This document shows, one piece after another, positions 51,083 to 61,898 of a DNA stretch of 64,000 bases (the first letter of the stretch is position 1; each line of letters opens with the position of its first letter). Location of the stretch: the NCBI RefSeq assembly GCF_020520425.1, contig NC_079490.1, forward strand, positions 60,863,017 through 60,927,016, written 5' to 3'. Source of the stretch: Spinacia oleracea. Its lineage: Eukaryota > Streptophyta > Magnoliopsida > Caryophyllales > Amaranthaceae. A model generated the notes under the pieces. It had not been told where the DNA came from. It searched no databases and saw only the letters and a list, made by a program, of their open reading frames with translations. Position numbers and translations under genes: made by a program.

Positions 51083-51130
51083 ATTACTGATGATTCTGGT
51101 GGCAATGGTGACAACCAGGCCGAGACATGA
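51083..51130 (+). pseudogene. Possible last exon of the TNP1-like gene, copy 1
   Basis: After TTTTTGTAG it reads ITDDSGGNGDNQAET and a TGA. The same acceptor context and start recur at 54407. A terminal acidic exon is plausible; the short length limits certainty. Confidence 0.55.
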
Positions 51131-51913
51131 GACTTTGAAACTATTGCCAAATGCAAGGTAATTTCATATGGAATTAATTAACTGCGTTTCATGCTTTATA
51201 GATAAACTTATAGCTGAAACAAGCTTTATAGTTGTCGATTGTTTATGGATGATGGTAAGATTAGAAGGTAGATGCTTAGATTTAGGATTATCATAATAAG
51301 GTATTATGTTGATATTAGCTGAAACACGAGTTTGGTGTTAGGTTTGGGTTGTTAAAAAACTATGGTTTATGTTAGTTAATTTATGATGATCCTTCTGTAA
51401 CGCGTAAAGAAAACACAATGTTAAATGTCAATCCAAGACAGCAGAGACTCCGACTTACTCTTCTGATAAAACCTCATTCGAACTCTGACCATGAGTGAGA
51501 GATAAGTCTGAAATCAACTACTATAAAAAGTTTTAGTTGCGCATAGAAATTGCTCATAGTATAAGCTTGTTTTCTGTTTTTGTTCTGTTCACTCATAGTA
51601 CTCGTGTTTGGTCTGTTTTTGGTCTGTTCACTTATTTTTGGTCTGTTCACTCATAGTACTCGTTTTTGGTCTGTTTTTTGTCTGTTCACTTATTTTTGGT
51701 CTGTTAAAAGTGTTGTGGAGGATATTTGAGAAGCTTTTCACATATTTCCGTGAATTTTGAAAAATTTAAAGTACTATGACCTGTAGGCCTAGTCGAAGTT
51801 TGGGATAGTTTCTACCTAAATCTTTCCCACCAATATAGAGCACAAAGGAGTAAACATGGGATAAAAGTTCACTACACACATGCATTCTAAAACTAAGAAG
51901 TCAAAAGACATAC
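51131..51913. other. Intergenic part with TTTTGGTCTGTTCAC repeats
   Basis: Contains a short imperfect tandem array (51597-51706) of TTTTTGGTCTGTTCACT and CTCATAGTACTCG units. Otherwise AT-rich without features. Confidence 0.6.
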
Positions 51914-52528
51914 TAAATTCAGCTCCAAACAATCTTCCAACACTGGATATCCTACAAAAGTCGCGGCTAGCCCATTTACCCTGCAAACTTCTTCCTCAAA
52001 AGGCAAAATACATAAAACGTGGTCTACGAATTGAGATAGACACTTGAGTCTTGCTTCACCACCTCTCCATGCCCAGAACGATGGTGCGACATATTGGAAA
52101 TGCATAGGACTGTCTAACTGTTGAACACTATAAGAAGCTGCAAATGGAATTTGTCTAAATTTCTATTACCATATTAATTAACAGAAAAAATTAAGATAAT
52201 TTGAACTCCAAGTTATACCTCGTAGCTTTTTGAGGAAACGGAAAGAGAAACCCTTTGCGTCAACTGTCACAACAACGTGCGGTTTAAACAAGAAAGCTGC
52301 TTCCACTGTTTCCTTCAGCCTTACCTGCAATTTGATAACCAAAACATTAGAACCAAATCAAAACTTATAAAGTGAGTCGTTTTTATTTGGCAAATGAGCA
52401 GACATATAGAAAGTAGTGTTATACATACTCTAATCATGTAAAGATATGGCAACAACTCCAAAATCCCCATTACAGCATGATCTTCCATGGGAAACAGAGA
52501 TCGCAAACCATATTGAGACATCTTTGAT
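51914..52528 (-). pseudogene. LPXB: Captured fragment of lipid-A-disaccharide synthase (LPXB-like), three exons
   Basis: On the minus strand three exons with GT-AG junctions read in order. Exon 52528-52429 has YGLRSLFPMEDHAVMGILEL. Exon 52324-52219 has LKETVEAAFLFKPHVVVTVD followed by AKGFSFRFLKKLR. Exon 52140-51914 has MHFQYVAPSFWAWRGGEARL, then FVDHVLCILPFEEEVC and ATFVGYPVLED. This is the glycosyltransferase family 19 order of plant LpxB, the enzyme joining two lipid A precursor sugars. The three exons carry no stop, but the N- and C-terminal exons are missing, so no full enzyme can be made. It is antisense to the transposon genes, about 1 kb after the TNP1 exon. Identification is from remembered family motifs. 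Confidence 0.85.
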
Positions 52529-52760
52529 CTGGATGAAAGATAAAAAAATAATTTAAGCTAGAATCAGGATGGGACACATGAGGCAGCTTAATTGCTGGAA
52601 AAACCTCTCGTAGCACTCTAATGACAACTGGTTGGGAAGAAATATAGATCACAGATTCACAATCCATCTTAGAAATGGGAACGTATTACAAATGCACACA
52701 TAAACAAACATACACACACACAAGCATGAGGTTGGTAAAGTTACTGAACCCACAAAACGT
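52529..52760 (-). other. Sequence upstream of the LPXB fragment
   Basis: On the minus strand a 37-codon open stretch at 52667-52557 (VIRVLREVFPAIKLPHVSHP) precedes the exon at 52528. I do not recognise it as LpxB. It may be another captured piece or intronic sequence. Confidence 0.35.
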
Positions 52761-52763
52761 TTT

Positions 52764-53075
52764 CACTTTAAAGTGACACTAGATATTTCCATGTTTCAAC
52801 TTTTATTCATAGAAAGAGGAATATAATCGAGACTTTACAAGACTCTAATAGAATGTGGTGTACAGACCAAACTCAAGTGAAAGAGTTGGTACTTTCTTAC
52901 TGGAAATCACTGTTCCAAGAAGAAGTGTGCAACAATAATAGAATCCAATTACTAGTTGACTATTTTCCAAGATTGAGTGCTAAGGAGCTGGAGGTTATTA
53001 ACAGAACTTTTTCATCGTGTGAAGGTAAAGCGGCTCTCAAGAGTGTGGAGGCGGGCGAGCACGAAGTCCAGATTT
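52764..53075 (+). pseudogene. LINE fragment: start of reverse transcriptase region
   Basis: The plus-strand frame gives DTRYFHVSTFIHRKRNIIET and MWCTDQTQVKELVLSYWKSL, then FPRLSAKELEVINRTF. This is the segment between endonuclease and RT in plant LINE ORF2 (family pattern N.RYFH....RR..N.I..L.D..G.W). After KSVE the reading frame decays where the APGPDGF block should follow. It lies head-to-head with the LPXB fragment. A small remnant, not functional. Confidence 0.75.
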
Positions 53076-53625
53076 CAGCCAGTAGGAAGTGCCTTATTAA
53101 ACAAAATAGTATATAGAGAAAGTCCTTCAACATAGCTTAAATTGACCCTTCAGAGACAAAGACTTCCCAATATCTCAATGAATAGGGCACAGCTTAACCA
53201 ATTCCAATTAGCTAACTTTCAAGGACTTACATAACCACTTGCAAACTTCAGTCTAGAAGGAAATCACATCGTCCTCAAAACATCAAACATATTAGCAGCT
53301 TTTGCTGAACATTACTATTACCATCTCTTGCATTCCAAATAAGAGACCACTTGAGAATGCTAATCATATTCTTATCTCCACATTCTTTTTAAATTTCTCC
53401 TTTTTACTTTCTTTTTTAGTTTTAGATAATGCAAATAGACACTTCTCATAAACTACTCTAAGCCGTTGTAGAGTGAGAGGGCACACTACAAACGGAACTT
53501 CCCTCTCGAATTTGAAAGCTTACACTTCATGTAAAAAGACTACAGCTGTTTTGTACTTGTAAACAAAATGTATCATGTATCATGAAAACATAACTTCATC
53601 TAGTTGGTTATTTCATAAAGAGTTA
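53076..53625. other. No recognisable feature
   Basis: AT-rich sequence. A faint WSLIWNARDGNS-like stretch on the minus strand near 53330 could be another LINE scrap, but is too short to call. Confidence 0.35.
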
Positions 53626-53764
53626 CCTTTTTCAAGAAATACATCTCAATATAGAACTTCTGACTGGTGTCATCAATGAGTAATCTCTCCAGACTTTGAG
53701 AGACTGTCAGCAAGCTAAAAGGTATTAGGCATTCAGAATCTGCCGCTACTGCTGAGTCCTGCTG
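53626..53764 (-). pseudogene. Putative exon of an unidentified captured gene
   Basis: On the minus strand an open stretch reads LTVSQSLERLLIDDTSQKFY and then IEMYFLKK, followed by a consensus donor GTAACT at about 53625. It looks like real protein with a clean donor, but I cannot name the family. It is on the same strand as the LPXB fragment, and might belong to the same capture event or to a different gene. Confidence 0.4.
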
Positions 53765-54189
53765 TTGTAGCTGCTGCTACTGCTGAGTCCTGTTGTTGCA
53801 GAGTTTTGCAGGTTCGCAGTCAGTCAGGCATATTGTTCTGCTCAGGCTAGCTTGTTGTTGTGCAGTTTCTTTTTCAGCTTGTTGTTGTGCAATTCTTTTG
53901 TGCAAGCCTTGTGCTGTTCAGTCTGGTTCTGCTATGTAGCTTGTTTGGCTGGTGTCTTTTTTTTTGGTTTTCAAATGTGCAAGCCAGCTAATTAAAGAAA
54001 GTCACAGTTTAGGAGTTTACACAACAAGTTAATGAACATCAGTTTGGCTGGTGTCTTTGTAGAATGTTTTGGTTTTTTTTTGTTTTTGCTTGGGTGCGGG
54101 CTGTGCTCCCTTAGCTTTTGTTTCCCTTGTTGTTTTGTGTTGGTTGTTGTTTGGGTTTCTACCTTTGGTAATTAAGTTCACTAATTTAC

Positions 54190-54228
<39 letters not shown>

Positions 54229-54235
54229 TCATTGT
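53745..54235. repeat. Low-complexity repeats: GCTGCTACTGCTGAGTCCTG units and a TA microsatellite
   Basis: CTGCTACTGCTGAGTCCTG occurs twice (53742-53800), followed by TTGTTGTGCAG-type repeats up to about 53900. An (AT)n run of about 30 bases lies at 54193-54222. TTTGGCTGGTGTCTTTTT recurs at 53946 and 54043. Confidence 0.7.
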
Positions 54236-54406
54236 TCATGTCTATATTTCTAATAGTCATGCATTTTTCCCTTGATTAGTAGTTGGTATTATTTTGAGAA
54301 GACCACTAGTAGTTAGGATGAAGCTGGTTAGGATTACTGTTAATTTTTGATTTTATGGAATTTTCATCATACTTCATATATATTTGACATTAAATTTTCT
54401 TTGCAG

Positions 54407-54460
54407 ATTATTGATGATTCAGGTGGTAATGTAGATCAAGAGATGAACAAGTTATCTTGA
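54407..54460 (+). pseudogene. Possible last exon of the TNP1-like gene, copy 2
   Basis: After TTTGCAG it reads IIDDSGGNVDQEMNKLS and TGA, the same start as the exon at 51083. One of the two is probably the original terminal exon and the other a duplicate; this one lies closer to the element's 3' end. Confidence 0.55.
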
Positions 54461-54839
54461 AGCTAAGCTAGCATAAAGATAGGTTTACTTGGTAATTAGT
54501 TTGTTCGTAGCTAGGAAGTTGTTTTTATTTAGTTTTGGATTTTCTTGAAGAAAAAATAATAATGCTAGTTAGAAGTTATTTTTGTTTCAAAATATCTCTT
54601 TTATTTCAGTTTGACTAGACTCTGCGAATTAATTTAATGTATAGATGATTTTTATCACTTTTTCTAAATTAACTACGTTATCGCTAAGTACATATGAATC
54701 ATATCATAACGTTTATATATATTTCTTTAAGATAATTTACGTAGTAATTAGTTAATACTTGTATTTGATTATGATTATCTATATATGGTCGATATATATT
54801 TTTATAGATAATTCATGATTTTAGATTAAAAAAATATGA

Positions 54840-55290
54840 TGCGAATTGTGACGCTCCAAAGTGTCTAAATTATTGTGTATTAATATGATGCAAATTGTGA
54901 CTCTCCAAAGGGTCTAAATTATTTTGGAGGGAATGAGGAGAACTCGCACGAAAGTAAACACATAGGGACACTAATAAGAGTCTATATATTTCGGGTGTCT
55001 AAAGCGTCTCTATATGGTTTATAGTGGCATAGAAATGTGTCTATAAGCGTGCAAATAGTGACGCTTTTTACAGTCTAAATATTGCGACTATCTATAGAGT
55101 CCCTATATCCCAAATAGCGGCGGCGAAATACATCGATATTTTGCAAATTGTGACGCTCTAAAGCGTCGGTGAATAGCGGCAATAAAAATAGCGACCCTCT
55201 TCGAAAGCGTCGCTATGTGAAATAGCGACACTCTTTACCGTCGCAATTTGTCCTAAAAAGTGTCACAATGTGCCGCATTTTTTTGTAGTG
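54840..55290 (+). repeat. CACTA1 3' subterminal repeats and terminal inverted repeat
   Basis: More than ten units related to TGACGCTCCAAAG / AGCGTCGCTATG occur in both orientations, the transposase-binding zone of CACTA elements. They end in GCATTTTTTTGTAGTG. The terminal 12 bases are a perfect CACTA terminus. Confidence 0.9.
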
Positions 55291-55885
55291 GTAATGTCAT
55301 AATCATTTGCATAGATACTTACTTGAAAAGACTAGTATCGTACAAGACCTATGAAACTTTACTCTAAAAGATGAAAATCTGTCATAAGTAAATTTCATTA
55401 TCTTATTAGACATTAATCCTCAATACCTGAGTGATTTGAGCTTACTTATTTGAGAACTGGTTGCTTTGACGCTGTCAACCATCGCACCGTAAAAGGAGAC
55501 CATAAAGGCAGTGCTCGGGTAATCACCTATCAAACAAAGTCTAAACTCAAGATTACAAGATTGGGATTGTCCTCCCATAAACCGGGAAGAGATGCCAAAA
55601 GTTGTATAAAGGCCACTCGGAGAGCTAGAAACTTAAAAATGCATGGCCGTGCTTAGATGAATCATATGCCATGATTATATGTTTATTTGACCAGTTGAAC
55701 TCTGACAAAGAGAAATACCTCTCAACGTAATAAGGATGACCAGTCTTACCTTATGTTCATGAGAAGGCATCAAGTGACAAAGGAATTAGGAAATTCACAC
55801 TTGTCCCTAAGGACAAGTGGGAGACTGAAGGAAATAATACCCTTGGTTCAAGTTTGCATTTAATGCATTTAATGCTAAGTCTAAT

Positions 55886-58800
55886 TGTAACAGCCCGCTC
55901 TTAACGAGCTGCTAAGTAAAATTACTTAATAGCATTAATCAAACTTATCTCTTAACCAACAAGGAACTAATCCATGAAATTCAATAACTCTTCATATTTA
56001 GCTTAAGAATATTCACACAAAAACTATTACAACCTTATATATGAAATTCAGCTAGCATATATCGCTTTTTGCACTCGCGATCCCTGATTCAACTTCCAGC
56101 ATTAACTAAACCTGCAAAATCACGAATAGGAATCTGCCCCCACCAGGACAGGTTCAAAGAACAAAGTCAAGGAAACTGATAACACATTGCCCAACCTGAA
56201 ACTCATTTTAGTGGCTTAAAACATAATTTCGTGAGTTAATTTATTTGTAAGGTAAAAACGATTTGATCCGATCAAAAATCATATTTCAAATTTGCAAGAA
56301 CTTAAGTCATTTCACATAACATCTTTAATCATAACTGTAGTATTCGTGATTGATTAAATAAATTAAGCAAAGGTTTCAGACTTATTCACTAGGTGTTCAA
56401 AAGATGTTCATAGCATAAGAAGTCTTCAAATCCACAATTCAACATAATCAAACCTTAACACATACCGGAAAAGTATCCATCATGGATTCACAATTCGTCT
56501 CTCATGATTTTAATGACGAACATAAGCTAAGTACAAACACATCTCGAACATAATAGCCACTAATGATTCTCCATACTGAATCTCTCATACCAATACACAT
56601 ATATATTCTCTCAAAGCCATTGGAACTTCGATTCGTATCGATCTCGATAATTTATTTTTGAAATTGTATCATAATACTAGTATAAACTTTTCAAAAGAGT
56701 AACTATAAGTTATTGATATTCCAAAACTATAAATTTTCCAAAAATACTTCTTATAAATGATAAATAACGTATCAAAATCACACTTCGAATTTCGCAAACA
56801 ATATATGTTTGATATTTCAAAACACATAAACATACTTATTCTTTCACAATATTTGCTTATTCCAGCAAATTCTAACATGTTTGTCTTTAAAACTTATAAA
56901 CTAACTAGGGGAAGAGAACACGAATAGAGATGGGTTGAAGAACCACTGTCTCCAAACTTTTAGGGGTCGTCACCCACCTTTTCACACAAGCTTGCAAGAC
57001 TTTTAGGACATGTCCCCACACAGATGTACATATGTACATTTACACAGATGCACAGATGTGCATTTACAAAGATCACACACAAATACACAAGTGTTGTTCA
57101 TGGCCGTTGTTAACGGCTTCTTCCCCACTAAAACACATTTGAAAACTCATTTAATAAATTTAAGAAATATAATTCTTCAAAGGCTTATATCACAAACCAA
57201 ATCACATCTGAATTAACACAATTAAACAAAATTGAAAATATTGTCACAATGATACTTATTCAATTTGACAGATCCATTCAAAAGATTTGCTTAAAGATCA
57301 TAATAGCTTATCCAAAGATTTTTCACAAACTCTGTATACATAAATCTTGAAAACAAGATAACCTAAGCACCTATATGTTATTCGGTTCGCTTGAAAGCAC
57401 TCGCATATAGTTAAAATCCAAGATATATAGTCGAAATCCTTAAGCTTGTCAGGAATTATACTCATGAATACAAAGTAGTAAACTCAATATTAATCTATTG
57501 ATATATTCTCGGTCCCAAAACGCAAATATTAAGTTTGTAGCACAAAGATCACCATTTCAAATTACTCCAACCTTTAGTCACAATAGTATAATAAACTCAA
57601 ACCCTTATTATACTATGAAACATTCATAACTCCAAGTATAATAACCAGGCCAAAATCTTCCTTATCTAACTCCAGTTGCATATAGGTTATACCCAAGTTA
57701 GCGTAATAGCTCAATTAAGACTAGTCAACTTAATTTTCTCTTGATCGTGCGTGGTTACATACTCAACACTGTAATTTAGATCTTAAAATAATTCTCATTA
57801 AGAATAAAGTATAAAATGATGTGTAAATACACAATACAATCGTATCAAAAAAAATATATATATCATTTATATTATTTTATCTTAGTCAAAGAATAATCTT
57901 AAACTTTTAAATTCAAACATACTCTTTACAGAAACCGTGTAAAGATCTCAAATGAAATAATTTAATAAACATTGAGCTTCAAAACTCGATAAATGATAAC
58001 TTGGTAAACATAGGCCATAAATCATAATTCAGAAAATTAAAATACATTATATATTGAGTAGCTCAAAACTGGATTTTTAGAAGATCAATTAGTTTATTTT
58101 TATGGTTACCCAATTCATAAAACTTATTTCAAAAAGCCATTCACGTTGTAACCAATCCTTATCATCATATTCGAGTTAGAATTATACAATAACTAATATG
58201 TTAGTAAAACTACCGTTTAGTGATAACGTTAACTATAACATAAAGAAAATATTTATCTTATAGATCTTATTATAAAATTATATCGCTCAAATAATAGTTC
58301 AAGATAAACAAAAGAATATAGAGGAATATATCTACCGCTTATGATTCAACCGATAGTCCCTGCTAAACCTTATTAATCCCAACATAGGTTAATATTTATG
58401 AGTCACACTCATAGTTCCCTAATCATGTACTCCGTACCTTATTTCATAATTTGTCATATCTATAGCTTGATTACCCATAATGATATTCAACTGTATTTTC
58501 CGAAATGCACTAAATATACTGAAGCTAACATGAGCCGACTTAGAGTATGGAATTCCGATTACATTACAACCCATATTATTCTTAATAAATATATGTATCT
58601 TTATAAATCTCACATGGGTCACATCCTCCAACTATGTAACCAACCCTTAATAAATCTCGCTACCAAGTCTTCACAAGTCTCACAATCAAATTGACACAAG
58701 TTTCATTTTCAAATGTATCAAAATGTCTCACGATCAAAATTTCAAGTCTCAAAAAATCGAGCTTTCACAATCCTCATGTTTAAATCAATTGAGATATATA

Positions 58801-60034
58801 TAGATTAAAAACACAAATATTAAAATCATTGAAATTCTATAAATATAATGTTCATATTCACATCTTATATAGGATTTCCAAATCACAATATTATAAGTAA
58901 AACTTAAATCGAAATTCATATTGTTAAACGTAAAATCACATTCTTAAAATAAAGATAACACAAGCCATAAATTTTCATCAAAGTGGATGGACAATGTGTA
59001 CCTTAAGCATGCGACAATAATACTCCAAGAGTATGATCTCAGGTTCATAATCCGATCATCAACACCAATTTCATGATACCCATCACTCCTTTGCTTGAAC
59101 TCCCAATTATACATCCATAGTTCAATCTTCATAATATATGCATGAACTCAACTCTTTAATAAGCTCCATATATTATCTTAACAAGGGTTCTACTTCGCTA
59201 ATCAAATCAGAGTTGGGAACTCAGAGGAAAGATCAACAACAACAAGGCCGCAACAACAATAAATTGAGGTATCAACAACAACTTGTAGCCAGCAGCAGCG
59301 ACTGATTTCAGAAGAGCATATCTCCTAAAATACGGCTCCAAATTGAGTGACGTTTGAGCCTAAATTCATCTACGCAAAGATATCTAAAATTTTTGTTTAG
59401 AAACAAGAAGGGAAAAATTAGCGTAAGTTCTTCAAAACATCACAAACATAAGCTAGTTCTGAAAACAACAACTGCAGCAGCAGTGACAAGAAGAGGGCGT
59501 ATCTCCCACAATACAACCCCAAATTGAGTGATTCTTGAGGCTAAATTGATTAGCTTTTCAAGGGCTACAACTTTCCTAAAGAGACTATTGGAAAAATCCG
59601 AACTCGTGTTGTAGAAAACGAACGAAACAGAAGCAGCAGCAGATAATCAAGCTAGAGGAGAGAGATTTTTTTTGGGTTGTGAGTGTTTGCACCTAGGAGA
59701 AACCATTAAACAAATTTATTTTCTACCTTACTTGCCACTCAATTGTGAAGAATTAACAAGAAAATGACACCAATATTTGTGTGTGGCAACTCCCATGAGT
59801 GACACATCGCATGGAAGAGCAAGGCATATGAAATTATTTTATTTTTCTCACCAAGGGCAAAATTGTAATTTTACATTTAAAATAAAAAAAACAGATTTTC
59901 CTCTCTTACACATTGAAAAGATAAAATACAATAATAATACTCATCTTTTATTAAAACTGTTTTAATCTATTTTAAGATAATAAAATGTAATTAGCCTCTA
60001 ATTAAAAACACCTGGAAAAAATTGCGCTATTACA
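55886..60034. mobile_element. 4149-bp LTR-like element in C's LTR, probably a solo LTR
   Basis: Starts TGTAACAGCCCGC and ends GCGCTATTACA, inside a perfect 5-bp duplication CTAAT (55881-55885 and 60035-60039). C's LTR sequence is continuous across it. The TGTAAC...TTACA ends and 5-bp duplication fit an LTR; no primer site, polypurine tract or protein is found inside. The TGTAACAGCCCG start recalls Ty3/gypsy LTRs, which is an inference. A repeat pair at 59293-59345 and 59472-59540 (CATATCTCCTAAAATAC / CGTATCTCCCACAATAC with CCAAATTGAGTGA) lies near the right end after CAG-rich runs. Strand is unknown. Confidence 0.85.
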
Positions 60035-60920
60035 CTAATAAATGCGGTTTGTTATTAATTAAGCAAGTTAATTAATTATTCAGTGAGATCAAGTGATCTG
60101 AATGCCTAGCTAGAGGCCGCTTCAGTTCAAGTGGAATTAATGTTATTAATGCCTTAACTTACTCTTGAATGAACCAGTAAGGTCACACAAATTGTACGTG
60201 AGCGGATCAAATATTTAGGAGAATATTATATTCAATAAATACTCTAAATTATGGATATTAGGAGAATATGGATGTTGGTTTAAGTGGGAGCTAAACAAAC
60301 TGTCAAAAGGAATTGAAAACAAAGAATATTTGCCGGAAATGAAGATATTAGCGGAAACAGAAATATGGTTCATAACGGAAATATAAATATTATCGAAGTC
60401 AAAGACATTGCCGGAAACGGAAATATTATCGGAAATAGAAATATTGCCAGAATCGGAAATATTACCGAAAACGGAAATATTATCGGAATCCGAAATATTG
60501 TCGGAATCAGAAATAAATTCTGGAATCGGAAAAACGAATCGGAAGCACGAAACGAGCGACGAACCATTGCACGAAGAAATGGCCCATCGCTCGATGAGTC
60601 AAGCGCAGCGCCAATAACCGAGGCGCAACGCCAACGCAAGCACGCCAGGCACAAAGGCCCAGCGCACCAGCGCCAGCATATATGCTCAACTCCCAGTGCG
60701 AAGCTGTGCTGGACTTGTGCGGGCTGTGTGTTGCTTGGCCCATGGTGCCAAGCTTGCTTGGGCCACAAGGCTGCATGCACACAAGACCATGCTGATCGGT
60801 GTGCTTGTTTTGCAAGCAGCCGGCCAGCCCTAGCATTTTAGTAAAATTGGTTTCTGGTATTTTTCCAAGACTTACCTAAAATCGTTCTAGGGTTTTGGCT
60901 CCTAGGGTTTTTCTTATTTC

Positions 60921-60930
60921 CTATAAATAT
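60921..60930 (+). promoter_or_regulatory. Putative TATA box of C's LTR
   Basis: CTATAAATAT about 340 bp before the LTR end, at the place of the TATA-like boxes in the sister LTRs. Confidence 0.5.
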
Positions 60931-61260
60931 ATGGCCTATGATCATGTAGAAACTCATCAATAGAAACACAATTCAATACTCTTTGCCTATCACCTAAAGT
61001 GAGATCCCAATTAAAACTATAAAACCTTATATTATATCCTAGTTGGTACGATTTAAGGCATATCCGAACGTACTATGGACTATCTACGGAGGGATGACGT
61101 TTGTTGTTCTAACTTGTTCTTGTTCGGTTCGGGAGCAGCAAGGGAAGGCACGCATCACAAAGTGTGTTCATTAAATTATGCTAAATGATTATGCGCATTT
61201 AATTTGGATTCTGGCATTTATGGTTTTTCCGCATGACATTAGATTGTTCATAACCTAACA

Positions 61261-61898
61261 TACCTTAGGTGCATGTGTAGGATGATTTCTTGTATTTTGA
61301 ATTGCTTTTGTATGTATAAGGCCTAAAATTGTTGCTCCCTTGTGTATGTATGATGAAGGGCTCTTGATTTCGTATGTAAAACTGGGAAAAATTGAATTTT
61401 TTATCACTTTTGGAGGGAGGCAACCCATACCTACGGGATTGGTTTGTTGAAAAGGGTTGGCGGTACTTTGTATTTTGGATTGTTGGAATGTTGATAGTAA
61501 TAGATGCTAGCTTTCTTGTACTTGCATTGGAAATTGTTTGGTTGCCATCTTGGACATGAACTGTTGGAACTTAGAACTTGGAACTTTGTATTTTGCATTT
61601 TAACTTTGCGTTGGAAATTTGTAGATGCCTTGCCTGGCATGGACTTTAGAGGTGTAGAATTTTTTATGTGGGGCCCTGGGTGGTTGCTTTTTGAACATAG
61701 ACCTTGAGGATCCTTATAGGGAAATGGTAGGCTTGGATAGCCTAGCCGTGGATGTGGACTTGAAACAACTGCTTAGGCATGGATAGCCTAAGCGTTGGTG
61801 TAGATTCAAACACTATTATGAGGATCCTTGGCCGTACGTGTATTGCCACTGGGGATGTTTGGGAAATTGAACTAGCTGGTATAAGATAGCCCCCATCA
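61261..61898. other. Sequence between copia C and the PMD pseudogene
   Basis: GT-rich and TTGG-rich. It carries two near copies of TTGGATAGCCTA.CCGTGG / ATGGATAGCCTAAGCGTTGG (61732-61800). No coding family recognised. It may be 5' untranslated or promoter sequence of the downstream pseudogene. Confidence 0.4.

Larger units (their letters stand above)
1..55290 (+). mobile_element. CACTA1: large CACTA (En/Spm) transposon, 5' end outside window
   Basis: The 3' end at 55279-55290 reads inward on the minus strand as CACTACAAAAAA, the canonical CACTA terminus. It is preceded by subterminal repeats built on GCGACGCT/AGCGTCGC motifs. The base after it continues a copia internal region seen intact near 48690, so the boundary is exact; the 3-bp duplication would be GTA (55291-55293). 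Inside are the two standard CACTA genes in the usual order, TNP2-like (9806-13332) and TNP1/Transposase_24-like (16348-50961), both on the plus strand. No CACTA 5' terminus is visible, so the start given is only the window edge. Without copia B the element still covers about 25 kb. Membership of the region left of 9806 is inferred. Confidence 0.75.
55291..61260 (+). mobile_element. Copia 'C': 3' end of an older element split by CACTA1
   Basis: Bases 55291-55825 match the copia B 3' untranslated region (48690-49220), ending in the polypurine tract AAGTGGGAGAC. The 3' LTR starts TGAAGGAAATAATACC at 55826, breaks at 55885, resumes at 60035 and ends CCTAACA at 61260. The LTR is about 1.28 kb and the most diverged of the family here. 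The 5' part must lie beyond the other end of CACTA1, left of the window. No target duplication can be tested. Confidence 0.9.

Noticed and set aside
56669..58694. ORFs of 68-98 codons inside the 4.1-kb LTR-like element
   Set aside because: No recognisable retroviral domain; AT-rich and unsupported.
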